From: Ectopseudomonas toyotomiensis
Lineage (GTDB): Bacteria; Pseudomonadota; Gammaproteobacteria; Pseudomonadales; Pseudomonadaceae
Length of the DNA: 64,000 bases
Reading direction: 5' to 3'
NCBI RefSeq assembly: GCF_900115695.1
Contig: NZ_FOXK01000005.1
Location: forward strand, 186,001 to 250,000
Positions 38,176 to 47,156 of the stretch are shown here, one piece after another. A program made the translations under genes and the position numbers. The notes under the pieces are model-generated. The model was given only the letters and a program-made list of their open reading frames with translations. It was not told where the DNA came from and ran no database searches. The stretch's first letter is position 1. Each line of letters begins with the position of its first letter.

Positions 38176-39612
38176 CTACTCGCCCGCGCGCTTGAGCAAC
38201 TGCTTGCAACGCTCGGATAGGTGTACCACGCGCAGGTGCTTGCCGGCGCGCTCGTAGCGTTCGCGCAGGGTCTTCAGCGCGGCAATGGCCGAGTAGTCGA
38301 CGAAGCTCAGGTGGCGGCAGTCCAGGGTCACCTGCTGCGGGTCGTCGGCCGGCTCGAATTGCGCGAGGAAGGTGGTGCAGGAGGCAAAGAACAGGGTGCC
38401 GTGCGCGCGGTACAGCTTGCTGCCGTCGGCCTGCATATCGCTGTCGGCATAGAGTTCGCGGGCGTGCTGCCAGGCGAAGTTGAGCGCGGCGATGACGATG
38501 CCGCAGAGCACCGCCGTGGCCAGGTCGGTGGCGACGGTGATGGCGGTCACCGCGATGATCACCAGCACATCGTTGGCCGGCACCTTGCCGGCGACGCGCA
38601 GCGAGCCCCAGGCGAAGGTCTGCTGCGCCACCACGAACATCACACCCACCAGTGCCGCCAGCGGGATACGTTCGATCAGTGGCGAGAGGAATAGCACGAA
38701 GAGCAGGATCATCACCCCGGCGACCACCCCGGACAGTCGCCCGCGCCCGCCGGAGCCGAGGTTGATCACGGTCTGGCCGATCATCGCGCAACCGCCCATG
38801 CCGCCGAACAGGCCGGAGGTCATGTTGGCCACGCCAAGGGCTACACACTCACGATCCGGGTGGCCGCGGGTGGCGGTGATCTCGTCGGTCAGGTTCAGTG
38901 TCAGCAGGGTTTCGAGCAGGCCGACCAGGGCCATCAGCACGGCGTAGGGGGCGATGATGGCGAGGGTTTCCAGGTTCCAGGGGATGTCCGGCAGCACCAG
39001 GCTCGGCAGGCCGCCGGCGATATGCGCCATGTCGCCGAGGGTGTGGGTCGGCAGCTCCAGCAGGTAGACCAGCGCGCCAATACCGAGAATCGCCACCAAT
39101 GCCGGCGGCACCGCGCGGGTCAGGCGCGGCAGCAGGTAGACGATGACCATGGTCAGCGCTACCAAGCCGAGCATCAGGTACAGCGCCTTGCCCTGCAGCC
39201 AGTGGCCGTCGTGCTGAAAGTGCTCGAGCTGAGCCAGGGCGATGATGATCGCCAGGCCGTTGACGAAGCCCAGCATCACCGGGTGCGGCACCATGCGGAT
39301 CAGCTTGCCCAGGCGCAACAGGCCGAACGCCAGCATGATCAGGCCGCCGAGCAGCACCGTGGCCAGCAGGTACTGCACACCGTGCTGCACCACCAGGGCG
39401 ACGATCACCACCGCCATCGAGCCGGCTGCGCCGGAGATCATCCCCGGTCGGCCGCCGAACAGCGCGGTGAGGGTACAGATGATGAAGGCGCCATACAGGC
39501 CCATCAGTGGATTGACCTGAGCCACCAGGGCGAAGGCGATGCACTCGGGCACCAGGGCGAAGGATGAGGTCAGGCCGGCCAGCAGGTCGGCGCGAAGGCG
39601 TGCGGGTTTCAT
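38176..39612 (-). CDS. SulP-family anion transporter with C-terminal STAS domain
   Basis: The protein has 478 residues from the ATG at 39612. About 12 membrane segments include the SulP signature region (SFALVPECIAFALVAQVNPLMGLYG). A short STAS-type domain at the C terminus (VTLDCRHLSFVDYSAIAALKTL) completes it. Members carry sulfate, bicarbonate or dicarboxylates; the substrate here is unknown. The frame runs on to 39753 without a start signal. It is convergent with trpA and divergent from the SDR gene. Confidence 0.9.
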   Translation of the reverse strand: MKPARLRADLLAGLTSSFALVPECIAFALVAQVNPLMGLYGAFIICTLTALFGGRPGMISGAAGSMAVVIVALVVQHGVQYLLATVLLGGLIMLAFGLLRLGKLIRMVPHPVMLGFVNGLAIIIALAQLEHFQHDGHWLQGKALYLMLGLVALTMVIVYLLPRLTRAVPPALVAILGIGALVYLLELPTHTLGDMAHIAGGLPSLVLPDIPWNLETLAIIAPYAVLMALVGLLETLLTLNLTDEITATRGHPDRECVALGVANMTSGLFGGMGGCAMIGQTVINLGSGGRGRLSGVVAGVMILLFVLFLSPLIERIPLAALVGVMFVVAQQTFAWGSLRVAGKVPANDVLVIIAVTAITVATDLATAVLCGIVIAALNFAWQHARELYADSDMQADGSKLYRAHGTLFFASCTTFLAQFEPADDPQQVTLDCRHLSFVDYSAIAALKTLRERYERAGKHLRVVHLSERCKQLLKRAGE

Positions 39613-39808
39613 GGCGTCTCGGCAAGCCGGCGGGGCCGGGCGATGGCAGCGGAACGAAAAGGGGCGCGCATGGTAGCGCCTGAGCACCTGTTCGTCATGC
39701 CTGAGGTCAGATTCGCCGCAGTTGAAAACACCAGCATCTTCTATAGGGCACACTCATGGCGGCTGTGGGATAAATTCGGCAACCAGCCCCCAGAAAAGGA
39801 ACCCAGTC

Positions 39809-40552
39809 ATGAACAAGAACCTGCTGATCACTGGTGCCAGCCGCGGCATCGGTCGCGCTACCGCTCTGCTGGCCGCCGCCGACGGCTGGACGGTCGGAGT
39901 GAACTACCGCAGCGACCGCGCTGCCGCCGACGAGGTGGTGGCGCAGATCGAGGCCATGGGGGGCCAGGCCATCGCCCTGCCTGGCGATGTCGCCAATGAG
40001 GAGGATGTGCAACGCCTGTTCGCGGCCATGGACAAGTTCGGCCCGCTGCACGGTCTGGTGGTCAATGCCGGTATCGTCGCCCCGCCCATGCCGCTGCTGG
40101 AGATGAGCGGCGAGCGCTTGCAACGAATGTTCGACGTCAATGTGCTGGGCAGCTACCTGACTGCTCGCGAAGGCGCCCGGCGCATGGCCCGCAGCCGCGG
40201 CGGCGAGGGTGGTTCGATGGTGCTGGTGTCGTCGGTCGCCGCCAGTCTCGGCGCGCCGTTCGAGTACGTCGACTACGCCGGCGCCAAAGGTGCGATGGAC
40301 GTGCTGACTCGCGGCCTGGCCAAGGAGCTGGGCGGCGAAGGGGTAAGGGTCAACGCCGTGCGCCCGGGCCTGATCGACACCGAGATTCACGCCAGTGGTG
40401 GCCAGCCGGACCGTGCCGAGCGCCTGGGCAAGGCGACACCATTAGGCCGCGCCGGGCGTGCCGAGGAAGTCGCCGAGGCCATCGTCTGGCTGCTCGATGA
40501 CAAGGCCAGCTACACCACTGGCGCGCTGATCGATATCGCCGGCGGGCGTTGA
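39809..40552 (+). CDS. Short-chain dehydrogenase/reductase
   Basis: This 247-residue SDR has the cofactor motif GASRGIG (residues 9-15), NAG in VNAGIVAPP, the catalytic Ser (VSSVAASLG) and the YAGAKGA motif carrying Tyr and Lys. It ends with TGALIDIAGGR, the usual SDR tail. NYRSDRAAAD after the second strand suggests NADPH preference. AAAAGGA precedes the ATG at 39809; the frame's extra N terminus is unsupported. The substrate is unknown. Confidence 0.9.
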   Translation: MNKNLLITGASRGIGRATALLAAADGWTVGVNYRSDRAAADEVVAQIEAMGGQAIALPGDVANEEDVQRLFAAMDKFGPLHGLVVNAGIVAPPMPLLEMSGERLQRMFDVNVLGSYLTAREGARRMARSRGGEGGSMVLVSSVAASLGAPFEYVDYAGAKGAMDVLTRGLAKELGGEGVRVNAVRPGLIDTEIHASGGQPDRAERLGKATPLGRAGRAEEVAEAIVWLLDDKASYTTGALIDIAGGR

Positions 40553-40613
40553 GGCGACACCGAGCCCGGTGCGCTATGCGCACCGCCAGCGATCCAGACG
40601 AATTTCCGGGTGC

Positions 40614-41417
40614 TCAATCCCAGCGCGGCGCAAAGCCTGGGTTGGCGACGCGCTCGCCACGCTCCAGAGCCTCGATTGCAGCCATGTCTTCGGTGCTCAA
40701 ACGCAGCTCGGCGGCGACCAGGTTGGCGGCCAGATTGTCGCGCTTGGTCGAGGACGGAATCACCGCGTAACCCTGCTGTAGCGACCAGGCCAAGGCCACC
40801 TGCGCCGGGCTGACGCCATGGGCAGCGGCGATGCGCTGGATCACTGGCTCGGCCAGCACCTTGCCGTAGGCCAGCGGCATGTACGCAGTCAGATGGATAC
40901 CCTGCTGACGGGCGAATTCCACCAATTTGCGATTCTGCAACAGCGGATGGATTTCCACCTGATTGGTGGCGATTTCGTCCACTCCCACGGCTTCGATGGC
41001 CTGACGCAAATGAGCGATGGTGAAGTTGGACACACCGATGGCTGCGGTCAGACCCTGACGCTTGGCTTCCAGCAACTCGCCCAGATACTGCGCCACGGGA
41101 ATCTCATCGTTCGGCGACGGCCAGTGGATCAGCGTCAGATCGACCCGCTCCAGGCCCAGACGCTGCAGGCTTTCCTGCAAGCTGGCGATCACCCGGCCGC
41201 TGCCGAGGTTCTCGGTCCAGATCTTGGTGGTGACGAACAACTCGTCGCGCGCCACGTTGCTGGCGGCGATGGCCTGGCCGACCGCGGCCTCGTTGCCGTA
41301 GATCTGCGCCGTGTCGATATGCCGGTAACCCAGCTCCAGACCGGTACGCACCGAGTCGATGGCGACCTGATCCTTGAGGCGGAAGGTGCCGAGACCGAAG
41401 GGGGGAATGAATTTCAT
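40614..41417 (-). CDS. dkgB: Aldo/keto reductase, 2,5-diketo-D-gluconate reductase B-like
   Basis: This 267-residue TIM-barrel reductase starts [16 protein letters not shown] at 41417. The active-site tetrad is visible: Asp and Tyr in DTAQIYGNE, Lys in VTTKIW and His in LIHWPSP. Length and sequence match DkgB, which reduces 2,5-diketogluconate, methylglyoxal and related carbonyls using NADPH. A LysR gene is divergent 207 bp away and may control it. Frame extension to 41576 is unsupported. Confidence 0.85.
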   Translation of the reverse strand: MKFIPPFGLGTFRLKDQVAIDSVRTGLELGYRHIDTAQIYGNEAAVGQAIAASNVARDELFVTTKIWTENLGSGRVIASLQESLQRLGLERVDLTLIHWPSPNDEIPVAQYLGELLEAKRQGLTAAIGVSNFTIAHLRQAIEAVGVDEIATNQVEIHPLLQNRKLVEFARQQGIHLTAYMPLAYGKVLAEPVIQRIAAAHGVSPAQVALAWSLQQGYAVIPSSTKRDNLAANLVAAELRLSTEDMAAIEALERGERVANPGFAPRWD

Positions 41418-41624
41418 GACGGATGTCCTCATCAGGTCGTGAATGGATGGCCGATCAGCAGACCGACGCTGGAACTGAATGGTTCGGCCTGACTCAGCGG
41501 ATAAAATTTGCAGGCCGAAGGCAAAGGGCGGGCCGCAGGCAGGCTTGCTGGGGAGCAGTATCCGCGCCAGACTCATGCGAAAAAACCTGACAAGCCAGCA
41601 AACACCTTTGACTGAAGATCAACA

Positions 41625-42518
41625 ATGAAGACCAGCCTGGAAGAAATGCTCGCCTTCGTCAGCGTGGTCGACTGCGGCTCGATCAGCGCCGCCGCCGAGC
41701 AGCTGGAGCAAACCGCGTCCGGCGTCAGCCGTGCCCTCAGCCGGCTGGAGGAAAAACTCGCCGTTACCTTGCTACGCCGCACCACGCGGCGTCTGGAATT
41801 GACCGAGGAGGGCGAGGTGTTCCTGGCCCAGGCGCGGCGCATCCTCGCCAGCGTCGAGGACGCCGAGGAGCAGATGACCCTGCGCCGCCAAGCACCGGCC
41901 GGGCGTTTGCGCATCAACACCGCCTCGCCCTTCATGCTGCATGTGATCGTGCCGCTGATCGGCGAGTTTCGCGCGCTTTACCCGCAGATCGAGCTGGAAC
42001 TGAACAGCGACGACCGCATCATTGACCTGCTGGAACGCCGCACCGACCTGGCCATCCGCATCGGCAACCTGCCGGACTCCAGCCTGCATGCCAGGCCCCT
42101 GTGTCACAGCCGCCGCCGCGTATTGGCAAGCCCCGATTACCTGCGCCGCCATGGCACGCCGGCGCGTACCGAGGATCTGACCGGGCACAGCCTGATCGGC
42201 TTCACCGAGCCGGACAGCCTCAACGAATGGCCGCTGCGTCACGCCCTCGGCGAGCGCTGGCGCATCACCCCGAGCCTGCGCGCCTCCAGCGGCGACACCA
42301 TTCTCGAACTGGCCCTGGCCGGTGAAGGCCTGGTGTGCCTGTCGGACTTCATGACCGATGCCACCCGCGCCAGCGGCGCACTGGTGGAGGTGCTGGCCGA
42401 GCAACGCGTGGAGGTGCGCCAGCCGATCAACGCGGTGTACTACCGCAACACCGCGCTGGCGTCACGCATCACCTGCTTTCTCGATTTTCTCAGCGAGCGG
42501 CTGGGCTGTCCGAGCTGA
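41625..42518 (+). CDS. LysR-family transcriptional regulator
   Basis: This 297-residue protein has an N-terminal winged helix-turn-helix (MLAFVSVVDCGSISAAAEQLEQTASGVSRALSRLEEKL, shown by the SxSxAAExL and SxAL-RLEE pattern) and a LysR substrate-binding domain ending with the usual amphipathic tail. It stands divergent to the DkgB-like reductase; LysR proteins commonly regulate the divergent gene, so dkgB is the likely target. The ligand is unknown. Confidence 0.92.
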   Translation: MKTSLEEMLAFVSVVDCGSISAAAEQLEQTASGVSRALSRLEEKLAVTLLRRTTRRLELTEEGEVFLAQARRILASVEDAEEQMTLRRQAPAGRLRINTASPFMLHVIVPLIGEFRALYPQIELELNSDDRIIDLLERRTDLAIRIGNLPDSSLHARPLCHSRRRVLASPDYLRRHGTPARTEDLTGHSLIGFTEPDSLNEWPLRHALGERWRITPSLRASSGDTILELALAGEGLVCLSDFMTDATRASGALVEVLAEQRVEVRQPINAVYYRNTALASRITCFLDFLSERLGCPS

Positions 42519-42529
42519 GACACCACGAA

Positions 42530-42556
42530 AAAGGGCGACTCACCGAGTCGCCCTTT
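42530..42556. terminator. Bidirectional rho-independent terminator
   Basis: AAAGGGCGACT (42530-42540) and AGTCGCCCTTT (42546-42556) form an 11-bp stem with a 5-base loop. It sits between the convergent LysR gene and pbpG and has T/A runs on both sides. Confidence 0.88.
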
Positions 42557-42570
42557 CTGTCACGCCTGCA

Positions 42571-43473
42571 TCACTGCGCGGCCTGCAGACTCCACTCAGC
42601 CAGCTTCTGCTGCTTGTAGCTGAGCGCCGCAGCCGGCACCGGAGTGACCTTGCCAGTCTCCATCCAGCGCTTGAGGCGGTTGGCGTCGGCCATATGGGTG
42701 TACTTGCCGAACGCGCCGAGTACCACGAAGGCCACCGGGCGGTTGGCGATGGTGGTGGCCATCACCAGGCAGCGGCCGGCGGCGTTGGTGAAGCCGGTTT
42801 TGCTCAGATTGATATTCCAGTCGGGCTTGCGCACCAGGGCGTTGGTGTTGCGAAAACCCAGGGTGTAGTTGGGCTTGCGGAAAGCCACGGTGGCTTCGGA
42901 GTCGGTGCTGAACTGGTGGATCAGCGGGTACTGATTGGCTGCCTTGACCATCAGCGCCAGGTCACGCGCCGTGGCGACGTTCAGCTCGGACAGACCGGTG
43001 GGTTCGACGAAGTGGCTGTTGTGCATGCCCAGCGCCTTGGCCTTGGCGTTCATGGCCGCGACGAAGGCGGCGTGACCACCCGGGTAATGGTGCGCAAGAC
43101 TGGCGGCAGCGCGGTTCTCCGAGGACATCAGCGCCAGGTGCAGCATTTCGCGGCGCGTGATTTCACTGCCGATGCGCACGCGGGAGAACACGCCCTGCAT
43201 CTCCTGGGTGTCGCGGATGGTGATGGGCAATACCTGGTCCAGCGGCAACTTGGCGTCGAGCACCACCATGGCGGTCATCAGCTTGGTGACCGAGGCGACC
43301 GGCAGGCGCAGGTCCGGGTTGCTGGAATAGAGTTCCTGGCCAGTCTTCAGATCGATCAGCAATGCACTACCGGCGGCCAGCTCCTGCTTCGGCTGGGCAG
43401 GCGCGGCCTGGAGGTTCGAAACAACAAGGCTGCCGCATAGCAGCAGGCCCAAAATCGAATGACGGAGTTTCAC
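42571..43473 (-). CDS. pbpG: D-alanyl-D-alanine endopeptidase PbpG (PBP7)
   Basis: This 300-residue periplasmic penicillin-binding protein has a signal peptide ending near LQA-AP (about residue 23). All three active-site motifs are present: SVTK at 61-64, SEN at 118-120 and KTG in NLSKTGF. It cleaves D-Ala-meso-DAP cross-links in murein. The start is a GTG at 43473, which begins the signal peptide directly; the ribosome binding site is weak. It ends just before a bidirectional terminator. Confidence 0.94.
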   Translation of the reverse strand: MKLRHSILGLLLCGSLVVSNLQAAPAQPKQELAAGSALLIDLKTGQELYSSNPDLRLPVASVTKLMTAMVVLDAKLPLDQVLPITIRDTQEMQGVFSRVRIGSEITRREMLHLALMSSENRAAASLAHHYPGGHAAFVAAMNAKAKALGMHNSHFVEPTGLSELNVATARDLALMVKAANQYPLIHQFSTDSEATVAFRKPNYTLGFRNTNALVRKPDWNINLSKTGFTNAAGRCLVMATTIANRPVAFVVLGAFGKYTHMADANRLKRWMETGKVTPVPAAALSYKQQKLAEWSLQAAQ

Positions 43474-43585
43474 GGTTCACTTCACCGGTTGGAGTGTGGG
43501 GGCCGCTGGCAGACGTGGAAAACGACCGGCTAGAGCGGCGGCGATCAGTATAAGGATCACGCTTGGCTATTGCAGTATGGCCCGG

Positions 43586-44506
43586 TCAAACGGTTGCTGC
43601 CGGCGAATCCAGCTCGGCCTGCAACCAATCGACGAAACGTGCGGTCAGGCGCTGGCGACGCTTGCGCTCGGGTAGCACCAGGTAATAGCCAAGCGCCGAA
43701 TGCGCCTCGGCCTCACCCAGACGACAGAGCAGCCCCTGAGCCAGAAGTTCATCCACTAGATGGCGCCAGCCGATGGCCACGCCCTGCCCGGCAATCGCCG
43801 CCTGGATCAGCAAGGTGTAGTTGTCGAAACGCAGCGCGCCGGGCGTTGGCAGGCTGGCGATACCCAGCGCGCGAAACAACCCCTCCCAGTCAAACCAGCG
43901 CGAACGGTGCTCCGGGCGTAGGTGCAGCAGCGGCAGCTCGGTCAGAACCTCCGTCGGCAGCGGTAGCTGTCGCTCGCCGAGCAGACGCGGGCTGCACACC
44001 GGAAACACCTCCTCGCGGAACAGCAGGTGCGCTTCGCCATGCTTGAAACGACCATCGCCAAAACGGATCGCCACGTCGATGTCGCTGGGCACCGTGGCCG
44101 GGTCGCGCTCGCTGGTGATCAGGCTGACGTCCACTTCCGGGTACAGGCGATTGAAACGCTGCAGACGCGGCATCAGCCAGTAGGCGGCGAAGGCGAAGTC
44201 GGTGGCCACCTGCAGCACCTCATGCTGCTGACGCGCGGTAACGGCGACAAGCCCGGCATCGAGGCTGGCCAGCCCTTCCTGCACATGGGCCAACAACAGC
44301 TCGCCGGCTTCGGTCAGTACGATGCCGCGATAGACGCGATCGAACAGGCGCGTGGCCAGTTGTTGCTCCAGGCGCTTGATCTGCTGGCTGATCGCTGGCT
44401 GGCTGCTGCCCAGCTCGCTGGCGGCAGCGGTGAAACTGAGCTGGCGGGCGGCCGACTCGAACACCCGCAGCGCGTCGAGTGACAGCCCATCGATGGCTTT
44501 GAACAT
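43586..44506 (-). CDS. LysR-family regulator of the choline-sulfate genes (putative)
   Basis: This 306-residue GcvA-like LysR protein has a helix-turn-helix region (LDALRVFESAARQLSFTAAASELGSSQPAISQQIKRLEQQL, seen as SFTAAASEL...QPAISQQIKRLE) and an effector domain. It is divergent from the choline sulfatase gene, the position of the choline sulfate utilisation regulator in Pseudomonas. A LysR-type palindrome covers its own start codon (44505-44519), suggesting it represses itself while controlling betC. Confidence 0.9.
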   Translation of the reverse strand: MFKAIDGLSLDALRVFESAARQLSFTAAASELGSSQPAISQQIKRLEQQLATRLFDRVYRGIVLTEAGELLLAHVQEGLASLDAGLVAVTARQQHEVLQVATDFAFAAYWLMPRLQRFNRLYPEVDVSLITSERDPATVPSDIDVAIRFGDGRFKHGEAHLLFREEVFPVCSPRLLGERQLPLPTEVLTELPLLHLRPEHRSRWFDWEGLFRALGIASLPTPGALRFDNYTLLIQAAIAGQGVAIGWRHLVDELLAQGLLCRLGEAEAHSALGYYLVLPERKRRQRLTARFVDWLQAELDSPAATV

Positions 44507-44519
44507 AAGTTCTGCTTAT
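44505..44519. promoter_or_regulatory. LysR-type operator overlapping the regulator's start codon
   Basis: ATAAG-TTCTG-CTTAT is a perfect inverted repeat with the T-N11-A spacing (T44506, A44518). The start codon of the LysR gene is 44504-44506, inside the left arm. It lies 101 bp before betC. Confidence 0.65.
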
Positions 44520-44619
44520 CCGAGGCATGTTCTACAGCCGGGTTTACCCTGCTGCCGTTCTACCGGAATCATGGAGCCAGCACTGTCGCATAAACCAACA
44601 GTATGGAATAGCCGCCACC

Positions 44620-46128
44620 ATGAAGCGCCCGAACATCCTCTTCATCATGGCCGACCAGATGGCCGCGCCGATCCTGCCGCTGCACGACGCCGCCTCGCCG
44701 GTGCAGATGCCCAACCTGATGAAGCTGGCCGAGCAGGCCGTGGTGTTCGACTCGGCCTACTGCAACAGCCCGCTCTGCGCGCCGTCACGCTTCACTCTGG
44801 TCAGCGGCAGGCTGCCATCGAAGATCGGCGCCTACGACAACGCCGCCGATTTCCCCGCCGACGTACCGACCTATGCCCATTACCTGCGCCGCCTCGGCTA
44901 CCGCACTGCGCTGTCGGGCAAAATGCACTTCTGCGGCCCGGACCAGCTGCACGGCTACGAAGAACGCCTGACCAGCGACATCTATCCGGCCGACTATGGC
45001 TGGGCAGTGAACTGGGACGAGCCGGACGTACGCGCCAGCTGGTACCACAACATGTCCTCGGTGCTGCAGGCCGGCCCCTGCGTGCGCAGCAACCAGTTGG
45101 ATTTCGACGAGGAGGTGGTGTTCAAGGCCCGCCAGTACCTCTACGACCATGTGCGCATGACCCCGGAGCAGCCGTTCTGCCTGACCGTGTCGATGACCCA
45201 CCCGCACGACCCCTACACCATCCCCCGCGAATACTGGGATCGCTACGAGGGCGTGGACGTTCCCCTGCCGCGCCAGCACATCGAGCAGAGCGAGCAGGAC
45301 CCGCACTCGCAGCGTCTGCTCAAGGTCATCGACCTGTGGGACAAGCCACTGCCCGAGGACAAGATCCGCGACGCCCGCCGCGCCTACTTCGGCGCCTGCA
45401 GCTACATCGACGACAATATCGGCAAGCTGCTCAAAACCCTCGAGGAATGCGGCCTGGCCGAGGACACCTTGATCGTCTTCTCCGGCGACCACGGCGACAT
45501 GCTTGGCGAGCGCGGCCTCTGGTACAAGATGCACTGGTTCGAGATGTCCGCCCGCGTGCCGTTGCTGGTGCACGCGCCCAAGCGCTTCGTCGCGCACCGG
45601 ATCAGCCAGTCGGTCTCCACCCTCGATCTGCTGCCTACCCTGGTGGAACTGGCCGGCGGCCAGATCGAGCAGGGCCTGGAGCTGGAAGGTCACTCACTGC
45701 TGCCGCACCTCAAGGGTGAGGGCGGGCATGACGAAGTGCTCGGCGAATACATGGCCGAGGGCACCGTCAGCCCGCTGATGATGATTCGTCGCGGCCCATG
45801 GAAATTCGTCTACTCCGAGCAGGATCCGCTGCTGCTGTTCAACCTCGACAGCGACCCGCAGGAGCTTCACAACCTGGCCGACTGCAGCGAGCACAAGGGC
45901 ATCCTCGCCGGCTTCCTGGCCGAGGCCCGCGAACGCTGGGATATCCCGGCCATCCACGCCGCCACCCTGGCCAGCCAACGCCGCCGCCGATTGGTGGCCG
46001 AGGCGCTGAGCCAGGGCAAGCTGACCAGTTGGGATCACCAGCCCTGGGTCGACGCCAGCCAGCAATACATGCGCAACCATGTAGATCTCGACGACCTGGA
46101 ACGCCGCGCTCGTTTTCCCCAGGTATGA
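44620..46128 (+). CDS. betC: Choline sulfatase
   Basis: This 502-residue sulfatase hydrolyses choline-O-sulfate to choline and sulfate in the cytoplasm. Cys53 in CAPSRFTLVSG is the residue converted to formylglycine. Metal-binding segments include NILFIMADQM at the N terminus and FSGDHGDMLGERG in the middle. The tail (about 440-502) is the extra C-terminal part found in choline sulfatases. The ATG at 44620 fits the family start; the frame is open to 44527 without support. Downstream lie choX and a SulP gene, probably one operon. Confidence 0.95.
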   Translation: MKRPNILFIMADQMAAPILPLHDAASPVQMPNLMKLAEQAVVFDSAYCNSPLCAPSRFTLVSGRLPSKIGAYDNAADFPADVPTYAHYLRRLGYRTALSGKMHFCGPDQLHGYEERLTSDIYPADYGWAVNWDEPDVRASWYHNMSSVLQAGPCVRSNQLDFDEEVVFKARQYLYDHVRMTPEQPFCLTVSMTHPHDPYTIPREYWDRYEGVDVPLPRQHIEQSEQDPHSQRLLKVIDLWDKPLPEDKIRDARRAYFGACSYIDDNIGKLLKTLEECGLAEDTLIVFSGDHGDMLGERGLWYKMHWFEMSARVPLLVHAPKRFVAHRISQSVSTLDLLPTLVELAGGQIEQGLELEGHSLLPHLKGEGGHDEVLGEYMAEGTVSPLMMIRRGPWKFVYSEQDPLLLFNLDSDPQELHNLADCSEHKGILAGFLAEARERWDIPAIHAATLASQRRRRLVAEALSQGKLTSWDHQPWVDASQQYMRNHVDLDDLERRARFPQV

Positions 46129-46177
46129 ACCTTTTCCCACTGCCGCCCCCAAACCAGAAGAAAAAAGGAGAGACGCC

Positions 46178-47098
46178 ATGAACCGATTCAGTGTGCTGTT
46201 ACTCGCGGCAGCGCTCACCAGCGCCGGCAACGTCTGGGCCGAGGACGCCGCCTGTGCCACGGTCAAGCTGGGTGATCCGGGCTGGAGCGACATCGCCGTG
46301 ACCAACGGCATCGCCAGCTTCCTGCTCGACGGCCTGGGCTACAAGGCGCAAACCCAGACCCTGGCCGTGCCGATCATCTTCGCCGGCCTACAGAAGGGCC
46401 AGGTCGACGTCTTCCTCGGCAACTGGATGCCGGCGCAGCAGAGCAACTACGACAAGTTCGTCGCCAGCGGCGAGGTGGACAAGCTGGCGCAGAACCTCGA
46501 AGGCACCGAGTACACCTTGGCGGTACCGACCTATGCCTATGAGGCCGGGGTGAAGACCTTCGCCGATCTGGACAAGCACGCCGACAAGTTCGGCAAGAAG
46601 CTCTACGGCATCGCGTCCGGCTCACCCGCCAACGAGTCGATCAGGCAGATGATCGCCGCCGACGAATTCGGCCTGGGCGACTGGACGCTGGTGGAGTCCA
46701 GCGAACAGGCGATGCTGGTGCAGGTCGGTCGCGCGGTGAAGCGCGATCAGTTCGTGGTGTTCCTCGGCTGGACGCCACACCCAATGAACGTGCAGTACGA
46801 CATGAAGTACCTGAAAGGCGGCGAGAAGTATTTCGGCAACAGCGGCCAGGTCAACACCCTGGCGCGCAAGGGCTACGCCGCGCAGTGCCCCAACGTCGGC
46901 AAGCTGCTGAGCAACCTGACGTTCACCCAGGAGATGGAGAACAACATCATGGACCAGGTGCTGAGCAAGCAGGCCAGCAACGACGCCGCGATCAAGGCCT
47001 GGCTCCAGGCCAACCCGCAGGTACTCGATGGCTGGCTGCAGGGCGTCAGCACCCGCGACGGTGGCGACGGGCTGGCTGCGGTGAAGGCGCGGCTTTGA
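46178..47098 (+). CDS. choX: Choline-binding ABC transporter substrate protein (ChoX type)
   Basis: This 306-residue periplasmic protein has a signal peptide (cleaved near VWA-ED, about 21) and the ChoX/ProX-like fold: VKLGDPGWSDIAVTNGIASFLL, GQVDVFLGNWMPAQ, YGIASGSPANESIRQMI and FLGWTPHPMN. The tryptophans in WMPAQ and GWTPHP are the type that cage a quaternary ammonium. It should deliver choline, or choline-O-sulfate, to an ABC transporter encoded elsewhere, since no permease or ATPase gene adjoins it. AAGGAG precedes the ATG, 50 bp after betC. Confidence 0.9.
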   Translation: MNRFSVLLLAAALTSAGNVWAEDAACATVKLGDPGWSDIAVTNGIASFLLDGLGYKAQTQTLAVPIIFAGLQKGQVDVFLGNWMPAQQSNYDKFVASGEVDKLAQNLEGTEYTLAVPTYAYEAGVKTFADLDKHADKFGKKLYGIASGSPANESIRQMIAADEFGLGDWTLVESSEQAMLVQVGRAVKRDQFVVFLGWTPHPMNVQYDMKYLKGGEKYFGNSGQVNTLARKGYAAQCPNVGKLLSNLTFTQEMENNIMDQVLSKQASNDAAIKAWLQANPQVLDGWLQGVSTRDGGDGLAAVKARL

Positions 47099-47117
47099 AT
47101 TAACCGCCGCAAGTGAG

Positions 47118-47148
47118 TAGGGTGGAGTCGCCTGCGGCCCACCCTCGA
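47118..47148. repeat. Short REP-like hairpin between choX and the SulP gene
   Basis: GTAGGGTGG at the left and CCACCCTCG at the right pair around GCCGCAGGCGAC-type sequence. It belongs to the same style as the GTAGGGTGCGCC elements further right. It lies 9 bp before the SulP start codon, so it may modulate that gene within the operon. Confidence 0.5.
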
Positions 47149-47156
47149 CCCAAATC

